64,000 nt of DNA from Cephalotus follicularis (taxonomy: Eukaryota > Streptophyta > Magnoliopsida > Oxalidales > Cephalotaceae). Positions 42,441 to 55,218 of this stretch are shown here, in pieces; position 1 is the first letter of the stretch; each line of letters opens with the position of its first letter. The position numbers and the translations under genes are program-made. The stretch covers positions 1 to 64,000 of the forward strand of contig BDDD01005094.1 of assembly GCA_001972305.1 (NCBI GenBank). Direction: 5' to 3'. The notes beneath the pieces are model-generated. The model ran no database searches, was not told where the DNA came from, and saw only the letters and a list, made by a program, of their open reading frames with translations.

Positions 42441-43177
42441 GCCGAAGCATATCTTTCAAGGTTTAGATGGTACGCTCCAATTGTCCATCTGTCTGAGGGT
42501 GGAAAGTAGTACTGAGATTCGATCTTGTTCTGAAGGCTGTCTGGAATGTCTTCCAGAAGTTTGAAGTGAAGATCGAATCCCTATCGCAAACGATGCTCAC
42601 CCGAACACCGTGCAGTCTCACAATCTCCTTCACATATAATCGAGCCAACTTGCTCGTAGAATCTCGGTACATTCGGTACTACCAGGATGAATACTGCACA
42701 GGGATTTATGAGCCCCGCGGTGTAACTCATCCTTCAGTCTTGGTCCTTCGGTTGTGGCCAATGTTGTACCGCCTCTGTCTTCGACGGATCCACCACCAAA
42801 CCCTCTCCAGATACGATGTGACCAAGGAAGATCACACGGTCTAGCCAAAATTCGCACATACCGAATTTGGCATACAGCTGTTGTTCCTGGAGAATCTGCA
42901 AAACCAACCTCAGATGGTAAGCATGCTCCTTCCCACTCTTTGAGTATGCAAGTACGTCGTCAATAACACAGCGGCGGATTGATCCAGGTACGGTCGAAAC
43001 ACATCGTTCATTTAATGACATGAACGCAACTGGCGCATTGGTAACACCAAAAGGTGACACGAGGAACTCGTAGTGACCGTATCTTGTCCGGAAAGCAGTC
43101 TTCTCAATATCTCCTCCCCTCACCCTCAACTGGTGATACCCGATCCCAATCAAGCTTGGAAAACTCCTTCGACCCAC
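42441..43177 (-). pseudogene. Unit 2 mid-RT fused to partial integrase
   Basis: RT is open from [20 protein letters not shown] through GHYEFLVSPFGVTNAP, CVIDDVLAYS (VIDD retains both Asp), QLYAKFGMCEFWL and DPSKTEAVQHWPQPKDQD. It then joins a frame-shifted integrase: KLARLYVKEIVRLHGV, VSIVCDRDSIFTS and HPQTDGQLERTI. RNase H is absent. Confidence 0.85.
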
Positions 43178-43446
43178 TACCGTGAATCACTACCCAAGCG
43201 ATACGATTCATATTCTTGATTATGTTATCAAGGTTCTAAAGTCCATTAGGTATGCGTGTGATTCCGTACTAGCATATACATGTGTATGACTGTTCATTAA
43301 TATGGTACTATGAACCATCATTCCTTACTCTTTTGTTGGTCCCAAACGTCCAACTTAACATTCACTTAACTATGGCTATAATATAGTCAACCAATTAAAG
43401 GCATTACGATCAAGTATAATGCAAGTAAGAGCAAAAATCTTACCTC

Positions 43447-44584
43447 TCATGATGCCCTTGCCCTTGTCTCCTTGCTGCGAAGGTCCCGCTGCGGCCCTAC
43501 TGTTACTAACCGGTAAGTAGGTGCCGTCGCCCGACACTTCGGGCAATCTCTCACGGAATGGACAGTTGCCCCGCACCTCAAACACAGTCCATTCATCCTC
43601 CAGCAATCTTTCTGTAGGGGATCCTTACGACCACAGTGATAACAAGCTCCAGTTCCCGCATCATTCCCCTGATTAGGAGTACCCTGTGTGGCAGCCTGCC
43701 CAGGTCTGTTCTTCGATGATTTCATCGGAGAACCACTATCTTTCCATTTCGAAGAAGCTGGTCTCGTCAGGCTCTGTTTATTCAGTTGTGCTCGAGCCCT
43801 CTCTGCTCGGTCCTTACTGGATATGCTCTCCAGCAGCCTCGCCTTTTGAGCGACCTCTGAAAAAGTACCCAGCTCCATAGCCCTAATCCTCGACCGAAGG
43901 TCCGGTCGCAAACCCTTAAGAAATCTCCGTATCTTTTTCACTTCGTCAGCTACAAGATAAGGTGAATGCCTGGCTAGCTCCATAAACCTGGCCTGGTACT
44001 CGACCACGGTCATCTCCCCTTGATGCAACTCAAGAAGCTCTGTCTCCCTCCGTTCTTGCTCCAGCCGGGTACATAGGAATCGAGGAACTCTGTCTGGAAC
44101 CTCCCCCATGTAGCATCGAGTCCAATTGAGTCCTACCTTGCTTTGAACATCTCCCACCAGTGAGTGGCCTCTCCCCATAGACGGTACATGGCAAATTCAG
44201 CTTCTGAGTATCAGTACAGTCCATCACGTCAAAAATCTTCTCTAAGTCTTGAAGCCATCTTTCAGCAATCGTAGCATCAAGCTCACCCCGGAAACTTGGT
44301 GGATTCTGTCTCATAAACTTTTCAATGTCCCTCCCAAACTGGTTACCATCCCCTCCCGGGCAGTGGCCAGGAGCCCGGTGTCGTGGTTGTGCTTGCACAT
44401 AATTGCGACGCATTTCCTCCGCATTAGCCATATTAAAAGCCATCTGCTCTTGAAAGTAATCCGCAATGCGAACCATCGGATCTCTCTCATCCTGGGGAAC
44501 ATTCATTCCTCGCGGCATATCCGCTTCTTCAGGGGCATTGGTTCCAACAGCCCTAGCCCTAGTATGTGTTCTCCTTCGATCCAT
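43447..44584 (-). pseudogene. Unit 2 gag, frameshifted
   Basis: The ATG at 44584 gives MDRRRTHTRARAVG. The first piece runs open to TQKLN, where the frame is lost near 44190. The second piece (44178-43447) has EYQARFMELARHSPYL, RRFLKGLRPDLRSR, a first knuckle with Pro for His (CYHCGRKDPLQKDC) and an intact second knuckle (CLRCGATVHSVRDC). Confidence 0.85.
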
Positions 44585-44683
44585 TTGTTCCTACATGGAA
44601 AAGATGTCATTAATAGTCATCTCAAGGAAACAATTCGTTAATTGCCAAGGAACTTATCCAAGCTAAGCATATAATGGAGATAT

Positions 44684-44695
44684 GCTCTGATACCA
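44684..44695 (-). other. F primer-binding site
   Basis: TGGTATCAGAGC on the minus strand, 3 nt after the 5' LTR end. Confidence 0.95.
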
Positions 44696-44698
44696 CGT

Positions 44699-47612
44699 TG
44701 TCACACCCCGTTTTCCAAATATAAGACAACATATAAAATGGTAAGGCAATCAACAATAATAATTCAGCTCATGCGATAAATACGAATAAACAAAAACCTT
44801 CAGTAGCGGAAGCAATAACGTAAATGAGCCAAATTTAAACACGCATCACGCATCCCATACTACGTGATGCCCAACAAGTTTATAACAAATCCCATCATCA
44901 ATGTCGATCGCCCAAAACGGAGCGTGAAATAATAATACAGTACGAGATAACAAAATATCCATTGTTACAATAATCCAAATGACATAATCCAATGTTCATT
45001 AACCCAATACATGAAAATAAGAGAAATAACCAAGTCTTCTCTTTAAGTCTTCACACATGCCCATAACATGTCCACTCCATCAATCTGTTACAGTAGGAGG
45101 TTAGCCTTTGTCCTCACTCGGCTAAGTGAACAACTTATAAACACAGTTCTAGTCAGATGATAATGAGTATCATGAATGAATGCATTATGATGCAGTATGA
45201 CATGAAGTTTTCACAGTAAATATATCTCCGTATATACATATATTAAAATATATGCATGTTCATAGCACAGGTACAACCTCATAAGGCTATAATAACACAA
45301 GCAGTAAATTGTTCCAAAAGGAACCAGACAGTCCAGTCCTCCTGATCGTCGCCACCTCCTGGCCCCAACGTCAAGCACTCTCACTCCTTCCCCGTTTGCA
45401 AACGGTTTGGAGCAAGTCCTCCGTAAGTTGTTAGCACAGCGGCTAACCAACCACAGTACCAGCACGGTGGCTGAGCAGTCAACAGTCACAATCATTGCAC
45501 AGTACAGTTCAAGCAATAAAATATAATTACTTGATCAAATATATTTGTTTAAAATATATTACTCCGTTCACAGTTGTAATAAGTTTATAAAACATAAAAC
45601 AATACATTTGGTTATATAATCAACCCTTTAAAACATTGCTCAGTCCTTGGGAATACTTTCCTACTCATTTCGAAAATATATAAACACGTATGTTGACAAA
45701 TATATATTTTCGCATAATACGTTTGAGTCATAATCAATCCTTCAAAACATTTAACAGTCATTGGAAAATACTTTTCCCCAGTCAGTTCGGAAATATATAA
45801 AATCATAAGTTGATATATATACATTTTGGTACAAAAATGATTATAGTAATCATGCAGGCTTTTCAAAATGGTTAACACTTTTTAGAAAGCAACCATAATG
45901 CAAATCACAGTAAAAATGCAAACATATGCTTAGAATGCATCTAAGCTCGTTTCTAGAGTCGTTTCGGTTCTAGCGGATCCCGTTCAAGTGAAATTTCGAT
46001 AAACAGGGGGATAGGCGTCGATGTCTATGCCAAAGCATCTACGTCTTTACCATAAGGCGTCAATCCCATGTACAGTCATTCCCAGGCGTTTTTGAACCAA
46101 AGACGTCGATGCCTTTATAAAGGCGTCGATGTCTTTATGATACCAGGAGGTATCAGTTCGCGATTCTGGATTCTGGAAGGAAGAATCCAGCCTCTAAATC
46201 CTTCATGTAAATGAATCTCACTCTCTTAACGTGTTAGGCATGCTACTGGTTGACAAGAGTATAACCAAAACATCATTTCATGCATAAAACATGTAATCCA
46301 AGGGCAATTCACCAACAGTAACCACTACTGTTCTGTAATACCCAGAAAAGGCATCGATGTCTCCCAAAAGACATCAATGTCTTTCGCATGCAACCCGAAT
46401 GCATAACCTTACAGTTATATGAAACCCAGAAAAGGCGTCGATGTCTATCCTTAAACATCGATGTCTTTAACGTTTTCACACGAAGGCATCGACGTCTTCA
46501 TGTAGACGTCGATGTCTTTACCAACCCAGAACGTTTTCTCCATAGTTTTAACACACCAAGCCATTAGCAAATCATCCATACATAACTCAGTTCAACATTC
46601 ATGTAATCACACATGCTTGCTAACTCCGTATATCACAGTAAACACCATAATAACTCCAGAATCACAGTTCAACCATTAACATGCAATTCATCTTGTTATC
46701 CATTAACTTAAAGCCCAAAATGCATGTATAAATTAATCACTTTCCCCTACCTTGTTGTTCCAAGTTAGGAACTGGAAAGTCCACCCCTTTGAGTTCCCAG
46801 GTCCTTGTCACAGCAGCTCCAAGATCCCCTCAGCAACTGCAACCCACGAGCTCCAATTCTCCAGCTCCAACAAGTTCAGAAATGGTGGCTTTTACACTAA
46901 CTCACACCCACTGGTTTTCCTCTCTTTATTTCCTTTGATGGATTAAACGAGAGAGAGAGAGAGATGGGGAGGGGTTGCTCTTATTCAGGTGACTCCCCCA
47001 ACCTCTTCTTCCTGTATTCAAAGCACTCTCGTGCTTTCTCTCCCTTTCACAGGCTCTGCCCTTTTTCTTTTTGTTTTCTTCCCTCCTTTCTTTTGCAGGT
47101 TGCATGTGAGGATGGTATATTCCCTTGCATGCACCATGTGAGGGGCACGTTTTGAGCATGCCTGGCAACACACCAGCATGATCAACACGTTGCAATGCAC
47201 ATGTTAAGGCGTCTGGTAAAGCCCCCAAAGATCCCCTATTGCATGTTACTCTGTCAGTGAAAACGTGACAGATGTTCTTTACAAAGGCGTGGATGTCTTT
47301 CCTTAGACGTCGATGTCTTTTCCCTTTTCGTACGAAGGTGTCGATGCCTTCTCTCAATGTCGACGTGCATGCCCATGCATTCACGTGTACCTCAGTTCCC
47401 ATAGGCATCGACGTCTTTCCCAAAGACGTCGATGTCTTTATCCCAAAACAACGCTGTTTTAAGTTTTTGACACCCACATTCCATTTCCAGAACCATAAGT
47501 AGGGTTTATAAGCATCCCTTTGAGTTCAAAAACTCAACATTGTCATTAATCCAAGATTTAAGATTACATCTTAAATCGAAATATTACAATCACGAAAATA
47601 CCGGGCGTTACA
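44699..47612 (-). repeat. F 5' LTR (2914 bp)
   Basis: Near-copy of 35841-38761 with the same modules: arrays at 46010-46540 and 47280-47450, stem-loop at 44843-44870. A shorter TATATA run near 45230 accounts for part of the length difference. Confidence 0.95.
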
Positions 47613-48090
47613 AAGACGCGTAAAGCCTCGATGTCATGGAGTGACATCGACGCCCAGAGATAAAGGCATTGGCGCTGAAGGTTCCTACCTTAAAGCGTCA
47701 ACACCAAAAGAGATATGGCGTTGACGCCTAAGTCTCCTACCTTAAAGCGTTAACGTCAGGGAGCGAAACGATGACACTAAGAGAGGTATTATAAATGTTG
47801 ACGCATAGAAGGCACATCGATGCCCAAGAGGATCGTTGTAGACGTCGACGCCTAGGGGATACACGTTGACGCCAAAAGGGTCTGTTTGCATTTTGAGCAT
47901 ATGATTGCTTGCATATTGATATGGATTGAACTGTGGATTGAATGTTGATTGATTTATAAAATGTTTTATCATTTTGGAAAGTGCATAGATGCTTTATTTA
48001 TAAAAATCATTAGTTTATACAAAAATGTTTATTTTCGAAGGATTGAAAATTGTTTCAAAAGATTGAAATATAGTTTTCAAAGAATTGTTA
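47613..48090 (+). mobile_element. E: continuation of the plus-strand LTR after F
   Basis: It starts with the second AAGAC copy and continues E's downstream palindrome array to about 47880: GACATCGACGCCC, GCGTCAACACC, GCGTTGACGCC, GACGTCGACGCC and ACGTTGACGCC. Then follows the AT-rich GAGCATATGATTGC region typical of these LTRs. It is cut at 48090 by J. Confidence 0.75.
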
Positions 48091-50590
48091 TGTTCAAAAC
48101 CTGGAAAGGGTTCTCGGTCGATTTGGTCATAGGACGCTAGTGTGTATAATTTTAATTTTTCAAAAACACTAAGACAGTAAGTCAAGGTTGACACCAACAT
48201 CTCAGTACCAAATAAATAAGCCTAAGATCACCGTTTAATTAACAATCGAACTAAAACAAAATCAAACTTGCACATAAAAGTATACCAAAACAACAACGGT
48301 AACAATAAATATAAAAGGGAAGCAACCATACCAACGTTTGAGGCTCCACCACTTTGCCGCTATAGGCTTGCAGTAGCCACCGCCCTTCACCGGACCCACT
48401 GCCCGAAATCCGGAGAGCACACCAGCGACCAGGCACCACACCAACAGACACCAAAAACGCCGATCTACCCACTGAAGGCGGATATTGTGCGGGAAGCGCC
48501 CCGGAACGCCCAGGCGCCGCCAGTAGTGGAGGCAACTCACTGAGTTGGACTCAGCAAGTTCCGATTCAACCCACCATGGACCAACCGTGCCAAATCCAGT
48601 CACCAAAATGCCTGATCTTCACAATTATGGAGGAGACCCGCTGTGCAAGCCATGGAACGGGTGGTCACAGCGAATCGGCGAGTCTGACTCACTGAGTCAA
48701 CTCTCCCGACCAAACCAGGGTCGTCCAATTCAGCCCCACACCATAGACCACACGATACTAGCGCCAGCAACCAAGACCCACCGTGACTCAACACGGAACG
48801 CCAAGTCACAGCGCTGACTGGCCAAATTGACAGGGACGACTCAGCGCACAATGAACGGCCAAAAACGACCTGAAAAATGCTAAACTAAGATCAAAATGGA
48901 TAGAACCATTGATTTGCTCCACTCATAGTGATGATCGGCGGCGGAAAGAGACGCCGAGAGGAAGCGACAGTAGAAATGCAATTCTGCCTCCAGAGAGAAA
49001 CATAGGAGAAAGAGGGAGAAAATGAGAGAGAGGGGGAGAGGAGGACTCACCGTGGATACGCAGGTCCTCTTTCCTGCCACCGACGCCTCGTGTGTCATCT
49101 TCTCCGGCCGAACGCGTGCCTCAGGTGTGCTGCGCACAAAGCGCATTTCTCTCTCTTGCCAAAAATGCATTCGTGCGTTTTGGCGTGTGTATGTGACATA
49201 AAAGAAAAAAGCCATTTTTGCCAAAATTCTCTTTTCTCTTTTATATAAAAAATGTCTCTCACATTTTAATTTGTTTCTCCCTTTATAAATTAAAGACCCT
49301 CTCTTTAATTTGATTTAATAAAATTAAATCATGCTCCAGCTTTAGATCTCTTTATATATCAAGAAGATAATTTGTGGAGTGTGTAACAAACCACAAATGT
49401 CCGATTAATATATACTAGTTAAAAACTAGATTTACCACCAAGCGAGCATGTGTGCAGCATGCGTCACTTTTCCAATAATCAGGAGGAACCCAAAATCCCG
49501 GGGGATTTCTGGTACGATGATAATTTCCTAGAACATCCCAAAAATCTGGTATGACTATCCAGCTAATAGCCCCGGTGTGATCTTCAATAACCCTCAGATC
49601 CGTGGACCACAAAGTACCGCGTCTATCATCGGTTAGCCAGTTTCCCGGTGATTTATCGCTATCATTGTTTGTGTGCCACGTATCCTTCATCATCTCGGCT
49701 CTGACCACAAACTAGGGTTTGGATTAATGTTACCCCTAGGTAAAACCGCTATAACTATAATTCCATGAACGCACTGAGACTATAGGAGATATCCCCGGAA
49801 ACCTCTCGTTCCCAATCTCCCAGTGCCCGGCCGGGACTTTATGTCTTCAAGGGTCATAGATGTTATAAGGCCTATAACTCTCAACACGAGTGTGATGATC
49901 CCATCTTGCGCACTCGCCCATACATCTCGATGTAGCTCCCACAAGGCCCAAAGAAAACCCTTTTGCCAGCACGTGGCTAGTGCTGGGGAAGGCGGAAATA
50001 AAAGCCAAATAGTTACTACACAATGGATGCCAGCCGCTCAGGTCTAAGGACACAACGTAAATCATGTATGATCTACCAGACACCTTTGACTAAAACTACC
50101 ACGACAATAGGAACTCTATTGACCGAGGTGTTGACTCTCCCAATAGATAACCTATGGAGGGTCGGTTAAGTATCGTTCCTCTGCACACGCACCCCGCATC
50201 TGCTTTAGAGTAAAACCCAAATGACATCCTTTACCATTCGAAGTAAGCATAACACGAGAAGTCTTTGCGGTTCATCAATTGTCCTAAGAAAGTGAACCTA
50301 AGACTTGGAACTTTTGTCACAAGGGAGGAAGGATCTCATTCTCATAACCTCTCAAGCACGAGATCCAACCCTTTACGGATGGGGGGGCTATATGTGTATT
50401 ACGTTGACATGGTGATCAATTGATCCGTTGAGACGGTTTGGGATAATACTTATATCAAGATGCCAATGTTTCTAAATATGCAAAATAGATCACGAATGGA
50501 ACTAAGAATGCACTATTCAAGAGTGTGTCATCTGTAAAGTACATATGTATGCAGCCTCCTCGTGGCTAGCAGGGACACCCTAATCTAATA
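48091..50590 (-). repeat. J LTR1 (2500 bp, long form)
   Basis: Contains about 48325-48790, absent from the other two LTRs, with GAGTCTGACTCACTGAGTCA-type words (48680-48700). A symmetrical TATA box, TTTTATATAAAA, lies at 49239-49250. The left terminus has two changes (TGTTCAAAACC instead of TGTTGGAAACC). Confidence 0.85.
49239..49250 (-). promoter_or_regulatory. J LTR1 TATA box
   Basis: TTTTATATAAAA, about 1.34 kb into the LTR in transcript sense. It is lost in LTR2 and LTR3, where the same place reads AATATTTCTCC. Confidence 0.45.
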
Positions 50591-50832
50591 GTCTCCCACT
50601 TGGTCGCTCAGCCATGAAGACCTACAGCCTAAGAATATCTCACTATAGCACTGCTCATGGCCTTTGTCAGTCGGTCTGCTAAGTTCACTTTCCGCACGAC
50701 TCCTTCTGAGGGTGACATCTACTCTTATGTTGTCTCCTATATTTCCTCAATAACATCTCTTTCGAAATGTTACATTCATCTATGATCTCCATGATCAAAT
50801 GATACTGTTGCTGTATAGGTTTGGGCAGTAAT
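50591..50832 (-). pseudogene. J internal remnant 1: end of copia pol plus polypurine tract
   Basis: On the minus strand, 3' part: a degraded RNase H end related to LADPLTKAMSSAIVRY, then CAAGTGGGAGAC (PPT), then the LTR. On the 5' side it joins directly to an LTR 3' end, so everything from PBS to late pol has been removed. Confidence 0.7.
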
Positions 50833-52890
50833 TGTTGGAAACCTGGCAAGGGTTCCCGATCGATTTGGTCCTAGGACGCGAGTTTGTATAATTTTAGTTT
50901 TTCAAAACCACCAAGACAACAAGTCAAGGTTCATACCAAGATCTTAGTACCAATTAAATAAGCCTAGGATCACCGTTTAATTAACAACCGAACTAAAACA
51001 AAATCAAGCATGCACATAAAGATAAACCGAAACCATATCGGTGAAAATAAATATAAAAGGTTACAAAGACTCGCTGTGACTCAGTGCGAAATGCCAAGTC
51101 ACAGCCGTTGACACATCAACTCGACAGGGTTGACTCATATTTGAAATCCGGCGAAAAAATGCACGGGAAAGATAAACTACGATCAATATAGCTAGAGCCA
51201 TGGATTGGCTCCACCTATACTGATCATCGGCGGCGGAAAGAGACGCCCGGAGCAAGCGGCAGCAGAAACGTGAATTTTCTGCCAGAGAGAGACAGAGGAG
51301 AAATAGGGAGAAAACGGGAGAGAAAGAGAGAGGAGGACTCACTGTGGATGCACAGGTCCTCTTCCCGGCCACTGACACCTATAGCATCGTCATCTCTTGT
51401 CGAGCACGCGCCCCTGCTGCATTGATCGCGTTGAACGCGTTAGACACACTGAAACGTGTCTCTCTCTTTTGCAAAAAAACGCACCCATGCGTTTTTGTGT
51501 GTTAAAGGTAGTAAAAATCTGCTAAATATTTCTCCTTTTTAATCATTTAAAAATTTGTTTCTCCCTTTATTAATTAAAGACACTCTCTTTATTTTATTTA
51601 ATTAAAATTAAATCACGATTCAGCTTTAAATTCTCTTTATTTATCAATAAGGCAATTTGTGGAGAGTGAAACAAACCACAAATGTCAAATTAATATATAC
51701 TACTTAAAAACTACATTTACCACCAAGCGAGCATGTGTGCAGCATGCGTCACTTTTCCAATAATCAGGCGGGTCCCGAAAGCCCGATGGATTTCTGGCAC
51801 GATGATAAATTTCCCAAAACATCCAAAAGTTCTGGTACGACTATCCAGCTAATAGCCCCGGTGTGATCTATAAACACCCCCGGATCTGTGGACCACAAAG
51901 TACTTGTCTATCATTGGTTAGCCGGTTCCCCAGTGCTTTATCGTTGTCATCGGGTTGCGTGCCGTGTATCCCTTATAATCTCGGATCCAACCACGGACTA
52001 GGGTTTGGATTAATGTCACCCCTAGGTAAAACCACGATAAATATAATTCCATGAACGCATTGAGACTATGGGAGATATCCCCGGAAATCTCTCGCTCCCA
52101 ATCCCCAATGCCCAGCCGGACTTTAATTCGTCAATGGTCACAGATGTTAAAGAGACTATAACCCTCAACACGGGTGTGACAATCCCATCTTGCGCACTCA
52201 CCCATACATCTCGATGCAGCTCCCACAAGTCCCAAAGAGAACCCTTTCGCCAGCACGTGGGTAGTGTTGGGGAAGGCAGACATCAAAGCCAAGCGGTTAC
52301 TACACAATGCATGCCAGCCGCTCAGGTCTTAGGACACAACGTAAATCACGTATGATCTACTAGTCACATTTGACTAAACACTACCGCGAAAATAGGAACT
52401 CTATTGACAGAGGTGTTGGCTCTCCAAATAGATAACCTATGGTGGGTCAGTTCAGTGTTGTACCTCTGCACACACCCCACATCAGCTTTAGGGTAAAACC
52501 CAAATGGCAATGAGATGATCCATCCTCATTTACCATTCGGAGCAAGCATAACACGACAAGTCTTTGCGGTTCATCAATTGCCCTAAGAAAGTGAACCTAT
52601 GACTAGTAACTTTTGTCACAAGGGAGTAAGGATCTCATTCACATAACTTCTCAGGCACGAGATCCAACCCTTTACGGACAGGGCACTATATGTGTATTAC
52701 GTTGACATGGTGATCAACAGATCCCTTGAGACGGTTTGGGATAATACATATAGCAAGATGCCAATGTTCACTAAATATGCACAATAGAACACGAATGGAA
52801 CTAAGAATGCACGATTCAAGAGTGTGTCATATGTAAAGTACATATGTCTGTAGCCTCCTTGTGGCTTGTAGGGGACACCCTAATCTAACA
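50833..52890 (-). repeat. J LTR2 (2058 bp)
   Basis: Clean termini on both sides. Carries the deletion shared with LTR3. Confidence 0.9.
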
Positions 52891-53132
52891 ATCTCCCACT
52901 TGGACCTCCCGCCACAAAGACCTAAAGCCTAAGCATATCGCACTATAGCACTGCTCATGGCCTTGGTCAGTGGGTCTGCTAACTTTGCTTTCAGTACGAT
53001 TCTCTTTGATGGTGACATCTACTCTTATGATGTCTCCTATATTTCCTCAATAACATGTCTTTCAAAATGTTATATTCATCTATGATCTCCATCATCAAAT
53101 GATACTGTTGCTGTATAGGTTTGTGCAGTAAT
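52891..53132 (-). pseudogene. J internal remnant 2: end of copia pol plus polypurine tract
   Basis: Same length and same junctions as remnant 1. Reads KAKLADPLTKAMSSAIVRY, a stop, then CAAGTGGGAGAT before the LTR. Confidence 0.75.
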
Positions 53133-55218
53133 AGTTGGAAACCTGGCAAGGGTTCTCGGTCGATTTGGTCCTAGGACGGTAGTGTGTATAATTTTAATTT
53201 TTCAAAAACACCAAGAGGACAACTAGTCAAGGTTCACACCAACATCTTAGTACCAGATAAATAAGTATAGGATCACCGTTTAATTAACAATCGAACTAAA
53301 ACAAAATCAAGCATGCACATAAAGATAAACCGAAACCATATTGGTGAAAATAAATATAAAAGGTTAGCAACCATACCAAGACTCGCCATGACTCGGTGCG
53401 AAATGCCAAGTCACAGTCATCGATGCGTCAACTCGACAGAGTTGACTCTCTGTTTTAAATCCGGCAGAAAAATGCACAGGAAAGCTAAACTACGATCAAT
53501 ATAGCTAGAGCCATGGATTGGTTCCACCTATATAGATCATTGACGGCGGAAAGAGACACCGAGAGCAAGCGACAGCAGAAACATGATTCAGCAACCAGAG
53601 AGAAATAGAGGAGAAAGAGGGGGGAAACGGGAGGGAAAGAGAGAGGAGGACTCACCGTGTATGCGCAGGTCCTCTCTCGGCCACCGACGCCTCTCGCCTT
53701 GTCATCTCCAGCCGAGCGCAGGCCCCTGGCGCTTTGAACGTGTTAGACACGCGGAACTGTGTCTCTCTCTTTTGCCAAAAAAACGCACCCACGCATTTTT
53801 GTGTGTGTTAAAGGAATTAAAAATATGCCAAATATTTCTCCTTCTTAATCATTTCAAAATTTGTTTCTCCCTTTATTAATTAAAGTCTCTCTCTTTAATT
53901 AATTAAAGACTCTCTCTTTATTTTATTTAATTAAAATTAAATCATGCTCCGGCTTTAAATTCTCTTTATATATCAATAAGGCAATTTGTGGAGAGTGAAA
54001 CAAACCACAAATGTCAAATTAATATATACTAGTTAAAAACTAGATTTACCACCAAGCGATCATGTGTGCAGCATGCGTCACTTTTCCAATAATCAGGTGG
54101 GACCCGAAAGCCCGATGGATTTCTGGCACGATGATAAATTTCCCAGAACATCCCAAAGTTCTGGTACGACTATCCAGCTAATAGCCCCGGTGTGATCTAT
54201 AAACACCCCCAGATCCGTCGACCACAAAGTGCCACGTCTATCATTCGTTAGCCGGTTCCCCAGTGCTTTATCACTGTCATAAGTTTATGTGCCGTGTATC
54301 CCTCATCATCTTGGGTCGAACCACGGACAAGGGTTTGGATTAATGTCACCCCTAGGTCAAACCGCGATAACTATAATTCCATGAACGCACTGAGACTATG
54401 GGTGATATCCTCGAAAACCTCTCATTACCAATCTCCTAAGGCCTGACCGGGATTTTAAGTCTTCAACGGTGATAGATGTCATAGAGCCTATAACCCTAAA
54501 CACGGGTGTGACGATCCCATCTTCCACATTCGCCCATACATCACGATGCAGCTCCCACGAGGCCGAAAGACAACCCTTTTGTTAGCATGTGGCTAGTACT
54601 AGGGAACGCAGAAATCAAAGCCAAGCGGTTACTACACAATGCATGCCAGCCGCTCAGGACTAAGGACACAACATAAATCACGTATGATCTACTAGTCACC
54701 TTTGACTAAACACTACCGCGATAATAGGAACTCTATTGACGGAGGTGTTGACTGTCCAAATACATAACATATGGTGGGTTGGTTCAATGTCGTTCCTCTA
54801 CACGCACCTCACATCAGTTTTAGGGTAAAACCCAAATGGCAATGAGATGATCCATCCTCCTTTACCATTCAGAGAAAGTATAACACGACAAGTCTTTTCG
54901 GTTCATCAATTGCCCTAAGAAAGTGAACCTATGACTTGGAACTTTTGTCACAAGGGAGTAAGGATCTCATTCTCGTAACCTCTCAGGCATGAGATCCAAC
55001 CCTTTACGGAAAGGGCCCTATATTTGTATTACGTTGACATGGTGATCGACTGATTCGTTGAGACGGTTTGGGATAATACATATAGCAAGATGCCAATGTT
55101 TACTAAATATGCACAATACAACACGAATGGAACTAAGAATGCATTCAAGAGTGTGTCATATGTAAAGTTCATATGTCTGCAGCCTCCTCGTGCCTTGCAG
55201 GGACACCCTAATCTAACA
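53133..55218 (-). repeat. J LTR3 (2086 bp)
   Basis: Left terminus AGTTGGAAACC (first base changed). Right terminus CTAATCTAACA at 55218, followed by a shortened PPT. Confidence 0.9.

Larger units (their letters stand above)
41908..44698 (-). repeat. F tandem unit 2 (2791 bp)
   Basis: Same order as unit 1: LTR 3' end (41908 to about 42440), integrase (42441-42672), RT (42673-43177), filler (43185-43440), gag (43447-44584) and PBS (44684-44695). Confidence 0.9.
35841..47612 (-). mobile_element. F: gypsy element with two tandem deleted internal units
   Basis: Flanked by AAGAC duplications. LTRs are 35841-38761 (3') and 44699-47612 (5'). In transcript order inside: PBS (44684-44695), unit 2 (to 41908), unit 1 (41907-39110), the true pol C-terminus (39109-38832), PPT (38762-38775). 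Each unit is gag, about 245 bp of unrelated filler, mid-RT, partial integrase, then about 530 bp of LTR 3' end. The two units agree closely, including the same filler and junctions, so the deletions came before the duplication. Confidence 0.9.

Noticed and set aside
35841..47612. Reading 35841-47612 as three independent neighbouring elements
   Set aside because: A single AAGAC duplication flanks the whole, the outer LTRs are full length, and the inner LTR pieces lack their first 2.4 kb and any flanking duplication.
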